This document shows, piece after piece, positions 55,147 to 64,000 of a stretch of DNA of 64,000 nt; position 1 is the first letter of the stretch, and every line of letters starts with the position of its first letter. A program made the translations under genes and the position numbers. This DNA comes from Candidatus Altimarinota bacterium (lineage in GTDB: Bacteria; Patescibacteriota; Gracilibacteria; BD1-5; UBA6164), in assembly GCA_028691535.1 (NCBI GenBank), contig JAQUZB010000001.1:1-64000 (forward strand), written 5' to 3'. The notes under the pieces are model-generated. The model was not told where the DNA came from and did no database searches. It worked only from the letters and a program-made list of their open reading frames with translations.

Positions 55147-58100
55147 ATGCTTTTATACCTATTGAAGATTTTTTCTCTACTTTTGTTTTCATTTTTTATC
55201 TTATTTAATTATTATTTTGTTTTCCCTAATCATAGTGAAAATTTTGATTGATATATGTCACTTTTTATAGTTATATCAATTATTTATGCTATTTATAAAT
55301 ATTTTCAATTAAATATTTCAAAGGAAAAAGCAATCATATCTCTTAAATCAATAGTTAGTTATTTTTTCTTAACTTTATTTGTAGTTTGTTTTTACTTTTT
55401 TTCATTGTCATGAAACTCTATTTCTTTTTGATTTGAATTATTTTTCAAGATAATTTTCTTTTCTCTTCTACCTGTTTCAATTTTTACTATATGTTTATCT
55501 TTTGGTAAAAAATTACTTTCAAAATTACCAAATAAAGACGAGTTTTGAGTTTGAGTATTTTGGCTTTTAGAAATGATTATTTGATTTATTTCATTTATAA
55601 CTTTAGTAGTTATTTTTTGAATATTTTGATTTTATAATCTATATATAGTTTTTTGAATCCTTATAATATTTTCAATTTTTTCATATAAAGAGTTTGTTAA
55701 TATATATAATAATTTTATAAAAACTACTTATACTTTTGATATAAAAGAAGGTTACTATATGAAACTTTTTTCAGCAGAATTGTTTACTATTTTTGCATTT
55801 ATAGTTTTATCAACTTGATTGATGTCTGTAGTTAGACCTTTCCCAATTTGATGGGATGATTTATGAGTTTATATGAATTTTCCTCATTTGATGGCTGAAG
55901 CAGGTAGTTTACTTTCACTTTCAATGATGTATTCTTGGCAAACTTTTACTGGTATTTGATATATGTTTGGTAGCCCAGTTCCAGCTTTTTTCTTGAATAT
56001 TTCAGGTTTATTTTTAAGTTTTATTACCCTAGTTGTAGTTCTTTCGAATCTTATAAAATCAATTGATCCATTAAAAAAATCATTTTTTAGTTTACCTGTT
56101 ATATTATCAAGTATTTTTATTGCACTTCCAATGGTGTGATTTCAATCTACAAAAGATTTGAAATTAGATGAATGATTATTTTTTATAACAGTTATTTCTT
56201 TATTTTTTCTATATAAATATTTTTTATTACTTAGAGAAAAGAAAAATATATCAATTATTTATTTATTTTTAATATGAATAATTGTTTGATTTGCATTTTC
56301 TGTAAAATTTACATCACTTTTACTTATAGTTTCTATAATCTGAGTTTTATCATTTGCTAGACTTTGAATAGTATGATTTTTATGATATTTATCTCTTTTC
56401 TTTTGAATCTTCACAATTTGAAATCTATGGAAGATGATGAATGTAGTTGTAAATCCAAATGGTATTGTTTGATTTGAAAAAATATTTGGTTCTATAACTA
56501 TTGTTTTATGAATATTGTTATTATGATATAGTTTTTTAAAAGATAAAAAATCTTTTATTTCATACTCAAAAGAATTAGCATTATTTTTAGTTTGACTAAT
56601 TGTAGTACTTATCCCTTGGATTTGAAAAAATATAAATGAATGATATCCAAATTTAAGTATAGGAACGATTATTTGATGAAAGTCAGATGATTTTACAGTA
56701 GATTTTAAAACTTTATATTCAGAAAAAGAATATAATGCTATATCAGAAGAAAAAAATAATATTAGAAAAAAAGAAAATTCTATAACTACAAATGAAGATT
56801 TACTTAGATATTTCTGATATGAAAATTGAATTCTTGATTTTGTTTATATGCCTTGGAATTTGTCAATGCAAAAAAATCAATGATGAGAATATACAAATAT
56901 ATGATTTATATTTTTAGCTTTATTACCTCTTATTTTTATATTCTTACCATATAGAAAAAAGTATTATTTCGCACTATTTTTACTTATTTCAATTGTTCAG
57001 TTTATTTCATATAGTCAATTAAATTCAAAAGTTATTAAAATAAGTGATTTTAACAATATTTCTACATGAAGTTTAGTTTGAGTTGTATCAAATGATAATT
57101 ATGTTTTTAAAGATAAAAAAAATAATGATGATGTTTATGATGTAGATGTTTCAAAATATATAGATTGAGAAGTTATTACTTCTTGACTTGTAAAAGAAGA
57201 AATAGATACTAAAACTAAACAATATATAACAAATTTAATAAATGAAGAAACAACAAATCAATTTAGTTCTGTAAAAATACAAACACAAGAAGAATATTCA
57301 AAATTATTTCAAGAAAATAGTAAAAGATACATAGATAATTATAAAACTTTTTATGATATAGTTTATGAAAAAGAATTTAAAACTTTACAAGAGCAAGTAA
57401 TAAAAGCATTTTATGAAGAATTAAAATTGAAAGTTAAAGATTTATCTATATGAAATTGATTTACTTTTGTTTGATTAACTTTAGATGATACTGATTTTAC
57501 TTATATTAAAAAATTAAATAATTTATATTATTCAAATTATATATTTTCAGTTTGAGATATAGTTACTTTAAATGAAATATTAATTAAAAATAATTCATCT
57601 AAAGAAGATATAGAAAATATTAACAATATATGGAAAAATAATAGAAGTATAAATTGAGTGATGGTTGATTTTTTCGCAAAAACAAATCTACCTGTTTGAT
57701 ATATATTTATATTTTTATGATTTTTTGTACCAACTATATATTTACTTCTTACATTAAAAGAATGAAAACTTGTTTATATATTTAAATTAAATCTAGTTTT
57801 TGCTTCGCTTTATACATTTTTATGGTTAATATCTGCATTTTGAATTGTTTGGTATGGTATAACTATGTACTTTTCATTTTTACTTATGATTTGAATAGGA
57901 GCATTTTTTATATCAAATTATAAAGATAATGATTCTGAAAATACATACCTTTTTAAATTATTAGGTTCAGTAGTTTTTATAAGTATTTTGGCTATTTATT
58001 TTATAAATTCTTTAGTCCCATATACTTTTAATAATTTGAAATGATCTTCATATGAAGAATTTAAAACTTGAAAGTTTTCTCAAGCATCAGCTATATTTTT

Positions 58101-58935
58101 ATATCATGATGATTATAAAAAAGCACTTTTTAGTCTAAATATTGATGAAAATAAAAAAGAACAATTTTTACTTGCTAATATAACAAAAGATATATTTTCT
58201 GCAGTTGAAAAAATAGAGAAAAAAGATATAAATACAGTATTTGATATATTAAATAAATTAAAAACTGATCCTAATTTTAAAATTGCAGCAACAAAATCAC
58301 TTGAGAATTTATATGAAAATATACAAAATCCAAGTGATGAATTTAAAAATAAATGAAAGATTTATAGAATTGGTACATTTTTAAAGTATTATATTTCTGA
58401 AAATAATAATAGACTTTTTGATGATAGTTTATTGTTTTCATTTGATGATTATATTTATACTGATGATGAAAATCTATTAATTGATAGATTTAAAAAACTT
58501 TGATTAAATTATTTGCTTGTTGATTTAAATGCAGCTACAATTGATCAATCAGATACACATGATTTAACAAAAAGATATGAAAAACTTTTGAGTACTTTTA
58601 TTAATCCAAATTTTGAATTATTAGAGACTGATAGTGTTTGTTTACAACTTGCTTTAGATAATTATAAATCAAATTGAGACTTTGATGAATACTTTAAATT
58701 AGCAGGGGTTAATTATGATTGATATGATAAAAGTTGAAATAAAGTATTTAGACAAACAAAAAGAGCTTATTGTTCTGAACAAATAATTAAATTATTGGAT
58801 TGAAATCTAATAAATGAAACTAATTATTCTTATTTAATGAAATATAAAGCTCAAAATGATAATACTCCTATGACTATTGATCAAGTTAATAATATGATTG
58901 GTATGGCATATAAGGCAATATTTAAAATAAAATAA
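55147..58935 (+). CDS. Very large polytopic membrane protein, possible GT-C glycosyltransferase
   Basis: 1262 aa. The first 540 residues hold about 13 membrane helices. A conserved-looking loop VVRPFPIGWDDLGVYMNFPH (about 238-257) has the D-D in the first large external loop that GT-C enzymes use. An extracellular region with coiled-coil stretches is at 630-850. A second helical bundle lies at about 855-965, then a soluble C-terminal domain (about 970-1262), with DDYKKALFSLNIDEN as a TPR-like start and YLLVDLNAATIDQSDTHD. The layout recalls protein O-glycosylation or lipid-linked sugar transferases, but this is inference. Confidence 0.82.
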
Positions 58936-58938
58936 AAA

Positions 58939-58980
58939 ATAAAGAAAAAACCTATATTTATATAGGTTTTTTCTTTATTT
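58939..58980 (+). terminator. Terminator after the 1262-aa gene
   Basis: AAAGAAAAAACCTATA / TATAGGTTTTTTCTTT hairpin plus T tract. Confidence 0.9.
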
Positions 58981-59041
58981 TTTTTACAAAAAATCATAAG
59001 TGTGTTTTAATATATATAATAATAATTAAATTAAATATATT

Positions 59042-60505
59042 ATGATTTTTTGATTAGATATATGAGTTTTTATATTTATGATTTTATGCTTACTTTTAGT
59101 AGGTATTTTTGAGTTTATAAATTGATTTCATGATACTGCAAATGCAGTTGCACCAGTTATATATACTAAATCATTAAAAGCTAAAAAGGCAGTTTTAATA
59201 GCGTGAATTATGAATTTCTTATGAGTAGTTTTTTGAGGTATATGAGTAGCAATGGCAATTATCCATCTTTTACCACTTGATGCAATAAGTTTTCAATCTG
59301 AAGTTTTTTGAATTTCTGTAGTTATATCACTTTTATTATCAGCAATAATTTGGAATTTTTCAACTTGGTATTTTGGTTTACCAGCATCAAGTTCACATTC
59401 TTTGATTTGAGCAATTCTTTGAGTTACAATAGTAATGATGTTTTTACCAATTAATTGAAATGTTGAAGTTGTTCCAAATTGGCAAAAAGCATTAGAAGTA
59501 ATTGAATCGTTGCTTTTTTCTCCATTTATTTGATTTTTATTTGCTTCAATAATAATGTTATTTTCATTAAAATATATTAAGAATAAATATTATTTTTCAA
59601 CACCTTCAAAAAAACATAATTCAGCACCTACAAGATGACTTCGTAGTATTCTTATTGTTACTTCAGCTTGGGTTAGTTTTGCACATTGAAGTAATGATTG
59701 ACAAAAATGAGTTTGATTAGCTATGCTTATATTAGTTATTTTAGCACCAAATATTTTTGCAATAAATCCTGAAATAAAAATAGATGATTTAAATAAAAAT
59801 ATAATTTGAATACAAAATAATTTAAATTCTATTAATTTAAATTTATTAAATGAAACTGAATTAAATAATATTTATAATACTCATATTGATTTAAATTCAA
59901 TTAGAGAAAAAATTAACTCTACTTGAAGTTATGATAAAAAAGAACTTAGGAAAAGTGTTTTATCATTTAGTAATAATATTAAAAAATTAGATTTAATTTT
60001 TTCTAATAATACACTAGCAAGTAATTTATATATAGTTTCTGTAGTAAATAGTGATAATATTATAGAAAAAAATTTAAATAAATCAGATTTAACACTAAAT
60101 GATAATATTTCTTGAATTCTTAAAATAATTGATTATGCACCTATTTGGGTAGTTTTGTTTATATCAATTTCTCTTTGACTTTGAACAATGATTTGACGGA
60201 AAAGAATAGTTATTACAATTTGAGAAAAAATTTGAAAAACTGATATGAATTATGCTCAAGCTACAACTTCAGCTTTTATTACTGCAATAACTATTACAAT
60301 TGCATCAAAATTTCACCTACCAGTTAGTACTACACATATACTTTCTTCAAGTGTTGCTTGAACTATGAGTGTATGACCTAAAAGTGCTTGAGTTAGATCT
60401 TGAACTGTAAGAAATATATTACTTGCATGGGTTTTAACTCTACCAGTTACTATGTTTCTTTCGGGATGAATATTTTTTATAATGTGGACAATTTTAGTAA
60501 AATAA
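59042..60505 (+). CDS. PiT-family inorganic phosphate transporter
   Basis: 487 aa. Both halves of the PiT signature are present: [17 protein letters not shown] near 27-43 and SFAHGSNDGQKGVGLAML near 220-237. [14 protein letters not shown] and [18 protein letters not shown] are the paired S-S-S-H / S-T-T-H motifs. About 110 residues of hydrophilic helix (about 255-370) are inserted between the halves. It moves phosphate with H+ or Na+ as a metal complex. A PPK2 kinase at 14059 could use or feed the same phosphate pool. Confidence 0.95.
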
Positions 60506-60538
60506 AAAATAGTAATTTTTAAAATTACTATTTTTTTT
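60505..60538. terminator. Bidirectional terminator between the PiT gene and ribF-like gene
   Basis: AAAAAATAGTAATTTT / AAAATTACTATTTTTT inverted repeat. It contains the TAG stop of the minus-strand gene. Confidence 0.9.
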
Positions 60539-61271
60539 CTTTTAATAAACTTGATTTAAAAATATCTTCTTTATATGGTTTTATTCTAATTACTTCAATA
60601 TCTAATTTATTTTTTTTGATATATGCTTCAAGTTCTTTTGAAAATCACATTTGATCATAACCAAGACATATAATTTTAGGCATATACATATCTATCCATT
60701 TTAACGGATTTTCTTCATCTCAAGATATAATTATATTTGAAATAGATAAATCTTTCACATGGTTTACTCTTTCTTCTATATTATACAATGGATCACTACC
60801 TTTAAATTTTTTTATATTTTTATCAGTTGCTAGTACAGTTACAAGTATATCTCAATATTTTTTTGCTTCAGATAAAAAATATTTATGTCATTCATGAACT
60901 AAGTCAAAACTTCAAAAAGTAAGAATGTAGTTATTCTTTTCCTTTATTATTTTTAAATCTTCTTGAATTTGATTTTTTAATTCTTCAAGATTATTAAATT
61001 TATAATTATTTCTTATTTTTTCAAGTATTATAACTTCAATTTCTTTATCATAAATACTTTCATTAAAATCAAATATAAAACTTTCAAATAATCATTTATC
61101 ATTATTTGCACTTCATGCTCAGTGATATATTTTGGTATCAATGATAATATTTATTTTATATGTTCCATCCTCTATTGTATCTTTTTCCAATCTTATATTT
61201 GCAGTAGGAAATCATATAGTTCTTCATAATTGATTTCATTTAATGATAACTCATTTTATTTCTTTAATCAT
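60528..61271 (-). CDS. Riboflavin kinase fused to an FAD-synthetase-like nucleotidyltransferase, reversed domain order
   Basis: 247 aa, ending at TAG. The N-terminal part (about 1-110) is a riboflavin kinase domain: IKGNQLGRTIGFPTANIRLE is its nucleotide-loop motif, and NNLEELKNQIQEDLKII its C-terminal helix. Residues about 115-240 are a cytidylyltransferase-like domain: LTFGSFDLVHEGHKYFLSEA with an HxGH motif, TVLATDKNIKKFKG and KIICLGYDQMGF, closest to archaeal RibL/TagD-type FAD synthetases. In standard RibF the nucleotidyltransferase comes first and the kinase second. It should turn riboflavin into FMN and FAD. ribH starts 28 bp upstream. Confidence 0.9.
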
Positions 61272-61299
61272 TATTTTTTAATAAAGTTTAAATCTTTTA

Positions 61300-61770
61300 T
61301 TATTTTTTTGAATTTTTTACTTTTTTTCTTTCAGCCAATAAATTTAATCCAGAAAGAGCATATATTGGGCTTATTCTAGCTTTTACTTGTTCTTCATTTT
61401 CACAAGTTAATATTCAATTAATATATGCTGTAGAATTTTTATCTTCTATACTTATATTCATGATTCCTCTTGCTGATTCTCATGCTACCATTTCGTAATG
61501 AGTAGTTTCTCATCTAATTACAACTCAAAAACATATAATTAAATCAGGGTTTAATTTTTGTTTTACAAGTTTTACAAATGCAGGTATTTCAAATGCTCCA
61601 GGAACAAGAAATTTTTCTACATTATTAAATCAATTAACTCTCAATAATTCTTCATTTATATCTTCTAGTGCTTTTGTAAAATCTCTATTAAATTCAGCAG
61701 TAACGAAAACAACTTTCATATTTTTATCAAGTTTTGAATAATCTCAATTTTGCATTTTATAATTAGACAT
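61300..61770 (-). CDS. ribH: 6,7-dimethyl-8-ribityllumazine synthase
   Basis: 156 aa. VVFVTAEFNRDFTKALEDI, LVPGAFEIPAFVKLV, CFGVVIRGETTHYEMVAGES and GIMNISIEDKNSTAYINGIL follow the ribH pattern; the catalytic His is in ETTHYE near 92. Residue identities at the substrate loop are typical. It condenses 5-amino-6-ribitylaminouracil with 3,4-dihydroxy-2-butanone 4-phosphate. It is downstream of ribE by only 4 bp and upstream of the ribF-like gene, an operon of late riboflavin/FAD steps. RibBA and RibD are not in the window. Confidence 0.95.
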
Positions 61771-61774
61771 ATTT

Positions 61775-62353
61775 TTATTTGTTAGATTGTAATTTATTTA
61801 TATATTTTCATAGAATATCAAATTCTAAATTCACTGTATCTCAAACTTTTAAAATTCATATATTAGTTATAGATTGAGTATGTGGAATAATTGATACACT
61901 TAGGTAATCTTTTCAATCTTCTACAACTGTCAAACTAACTCAATTTATAGTTATACTTCATTTTTCAATTACTAAATTATTATACTTATTATCATATTTT
62001 ATAAAATAGTATTTAGAATTATCAGCGTTTTCTATTATTTTTTCTACTATTCAAGTAGTATCAACATGACCAGAAACAAAGTGTCAATCCATAGTATCAC
62101 TAAGTTTTAGACTTCATTCAACATTGAAATAATCTCAAATATGCTTTGTTTTAAAGTTTGTTTTTTTAATAGATTCTTCCATTACAAAAAAACTATATTT
62201 TTCATTATCACTTTCTATAATTGTCATACAGGCTCAATCATGAGCTATACTTATACCTTTTTTTAGAGATTTTTTAAATATATTTTCAACTGTATAAGTT
62301 CAATTATTTATATTTAAAATACGAGCTTTATTTTCTATTATTCAAGAAAACAT
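61775..62353 (-). CDS. ribE: Riboflavin synthase, alpha chain
   Basis: 192 aa. It has two tandem lumazine-binding beta-barrels: MFSGIIENKARI, ISIAHDGACMTIIES, MDGHFVSGHVDTTGIVEKI in the first; ITINGVSLTVVEDG, VSIIPHTQSITNI and VNLEFDILGKYI in the second. This is the usual RibE length. It dismutates two lumazines to riboflavin. It is first of the operon ribE-ribH-ribF; a tgt terminator lies just upstream. Confidence 0.95.
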
Positions 62354-62391
62354 ATTATTTTAATTACTATATAAATTATAGTTATTATAGA

Positions 62392-62430
62392 AAAAAAATA
62401 AATAAAAGCAAAGCTTTTATTTATTTTTTT
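62392..62430 (-). terminator. Terminator at the 3' end of tgt
   Basis: AAATAAATAAAAGC-AAA-GCTTTTATTTATTT hairpin with a T tract on the minus strand; it overlaps the tgt stop. Confidence 0.85.
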
Positions 62431-63617
62431 AATACATCTTTAGGATATTTTTCCCAAAATTTATTTCTAAATTCTTCGTATCTATTTTCAAGTATTGCTA
62501 CTCTTGCTTTTTTTGCTATGTGTATAAGAAAATGTAAGTTATGATAACTAAGTAATTGCATACCAAGCATTTCATCTTCTTGAATCAAATGTCTTAAGTA
62601 TCATTTACTATAATTTTTACAAACTTTACATTCACATTCTGGATCTAGAGGTGTTTTATCAAGTCTAAATTTTAAGTTTGTAATTTTTAAGTTTCAAGTG
62701 TAGGTAAAAGCTACTCAATGCCTACCAAGTCTTGTAGGTAAAACACAATCAAACATATCAATTCATCTATAAATTCATTCAACTAAATCTTCAGGAGTTC
62801 AAACTCACATAAGATATCTTGGTTTATTTTTAGGTAATTTATCTTTGATTACATCAAGAGTTTTATACATATCAAGTTTTGGTTCTCAAACTGATAATCA
62901 TCAAATTGCAACTCAAGGAGTATCTAAATTTCATATAAAAAGTGCACTTTCAGTTCTTAAATCTGCATAATTTACTCATTGAACAATAGGGAATAGTGCT
63001 TGTTCATAAGTTCATTCATTTCTTCTTTTTTCATTGTTTTCTTTCCATTTTTTTACACATCTTTCTGCCCATCTATGTGTTCTTTCCATAGCTTTTCTTG
63101 CATATTCTTTATTTGATTTTCAAGGTGCACATTCATCAAATGCCATTATTATATCTGCTCAAATATTACTTTGAATATCCATAACACTTTCAGCATCAAA
63201 ATAGTGTTTTGATCCATCAATAAAACTTCTAAAATGAACTCATTCTTCAGTTATTTTTACTAGAGATTCTTTTTTTTCTCAATGTTTTAATTCAGTAGTA
63301 GGTCTTAAATTTCAAAGCGAAAACACTTGAAATCAACCTGAATCAGTAAGTATTGGTTTATTATAATTTTGAAATTTATGAGCTCAACCAAATTCTTTTA
63401 GAGTTAAATCTCCTGGTCTTAGAAAAAGGTGATAAGTATTGTTTAAAATTATCTCAGCTCACATTTCATCAAGTTCTTCTCTATGGATTCATTTTACACT
63501 TGTTTTAGTTCAAACAGGCATAAAAACTGGAGTTTTAAAACTACCATGTTCTGTAAAAAATTCTCATGCTCTTGCAAAAGAGTCAGTATTTTCTAAATTA
63601 AACTTAAAATCAAACAT
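62421..63617 (-). CDS. tgt: tRNA-guanine transglycosylase
   Basis: 398 aa TIM-barrel enzyme. LTDSGGFQVFSL near 89-100 holds the general-acid Asp. [12 protein letters not shown] near 155 and YLMGVGTPEDLVEGIYRGID precede [14 protein letters not shown] (nucleophile Asp near 290). The zinc site is CECKVC...H near 325-350. Tgt exchanges G34 for a preQ1-type base in GUN-anticodon tRNAs. No queuosine synthesis gene is seen here, so the base may be salvaged from the host. Confidence 0.96.
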
Positions 63618-63680
63618 TTTTTTGTATTATTTTTAAAAATTTGGCAAAATATTAGGTTTTTTTTGTAAAAAAGCAAATAA

Positions 63681-63711
63681 AAAGAAGAAGGATTAAAATC
63701 CTTCTTCTTCC
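63681..63711 (-). terminator. Hairpin overlapping the 3' end of the HD-domain gene
   Basis: GAAGAAGGATT / AATCCTTCTTC stem (63684-63709) overlapping the last codons, followed by T residues on the minus strand. Confidence 0.75.
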
Positions 63712-64000
63712 AATTCATGTAACATTTTTTTTAGATTTTCAACTTTCTTTTTATCTCTTTCATATTTTTGAGAATTTGTTTTATATTTAAACTCTTTTAA
63801 TAATTCAACAGATGCATGTTTCCATTCTGGATCATTTATCTTTATATTTTTTACAATTTCTATTTCTCTTTTTATATCATTATTCTTTTGTAAAAAATCA
63901 TCTCTTCAAAGATTATCCATATCAGCATCTTTTATTATTTCTTCATAATAATTTTGAGGATTTTTATATGCTGGATCAGTTGCTAAAATTATTTTTTCAA
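63693..64000 (-). CDS. HD-domain phosphohydrolase, C-terminal part (runs off the window)
   Basis: 102 codons of the 3' end. KIILATDPAYKNPQNYYEEI and IIKDADMDNLGRDDFLQKN are the late motifs of a predicted metal-dependent HD phosphohydrolase family in which DADxDNLGR carries the metal-binding Asp. A helical charged tail with RDKKKVENLKKML follows. The start and the HD motif itself lie beyond the right edge, so substrate and full length are unknown. Confidence 0.7.

Overview
The window is about 75% A+T bacterial DNA that makes sense only if TGA is read as glycine (translation table 25). With that code, long genes appear whose in-frame TGAs fall on invariant glycines, such as the three glycines of the RecG Walker A loop and the NAD-binding glycines of GalE and RfbB. 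Stops are TAA, rarely TAG. This code is known from the Candidate Phyla lineages Absconditabacteria (SR1) and Gracilibacteria (BD1-5); the sequence alone does not tell me which. I see no rRNA, tRNA or CRISPR array.

Layout. 1-5060: lysS (5' end), a T-box-type leader with terminator, glyS, two unknown genes, proS. 5133-10203: a divergent aspartokinase, a secreted protein that looks beta-barrel-like, and a pseudopilin/FecR protein. 10204-10953: no gene; a promoter-to-terminator small RNA and copy A of a structured repeat element with terminal inverted repeats. 10954-18910: thrS, a Na+/Ca2+ exchanger, PPK2, a BaiN-type flavoprotein, two YbjQ proteins, an M48 protease, trpS. 18911-19589: repeat copy B and operator-like repeats before a TrpR-family regulator. 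19590-24363: trpR-like, tsaC, rsmG, recG, and a DUF2304-glycosyltransferase fusion.

24468-42126 is a surface and glycan region. It holds a lamin-tail/PKD surface protein, galE, many glycosyltransferases, an FkbM methyltransferase, an acyltransferase, and the complete dTDP-rhamnose set (rfbB, A, C, D) with a DUF4143-type ATPase placed between rfbC and rfbD. An AbiEi/AbiEii toxin-antitoxin module sits between two perfect 47-bp direct repeats. 42317-46451: a Kazal-like secreted protein, a 980-aa protein with a FimV-like C-terminal motif, and a small partner. 46490-52101: a tetR-adaptor-RND efflux operon with two palindromic operators. 52285-60505: flippase, malic enzyme, a 1262-aa polytopic membrane protein, PiT phosphate transporter. 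60528-64000: a domain-swapped riboflavin kinase/nucleotidyltransferase, ribH, ribE, tgt, and the end of an HD-domain gene.

The strongest candidates for something new are the compact T-box controlling glycyl-tRNA synthetase in an organism that spends charged tRNA-Gly on a former stop codon, and the two-copy structured element whose hairpins show compensatory changes. Also notable are the reversed-order RibF, the repeat-flanked AbiE module, and the pseudopilin/FecR fusion.
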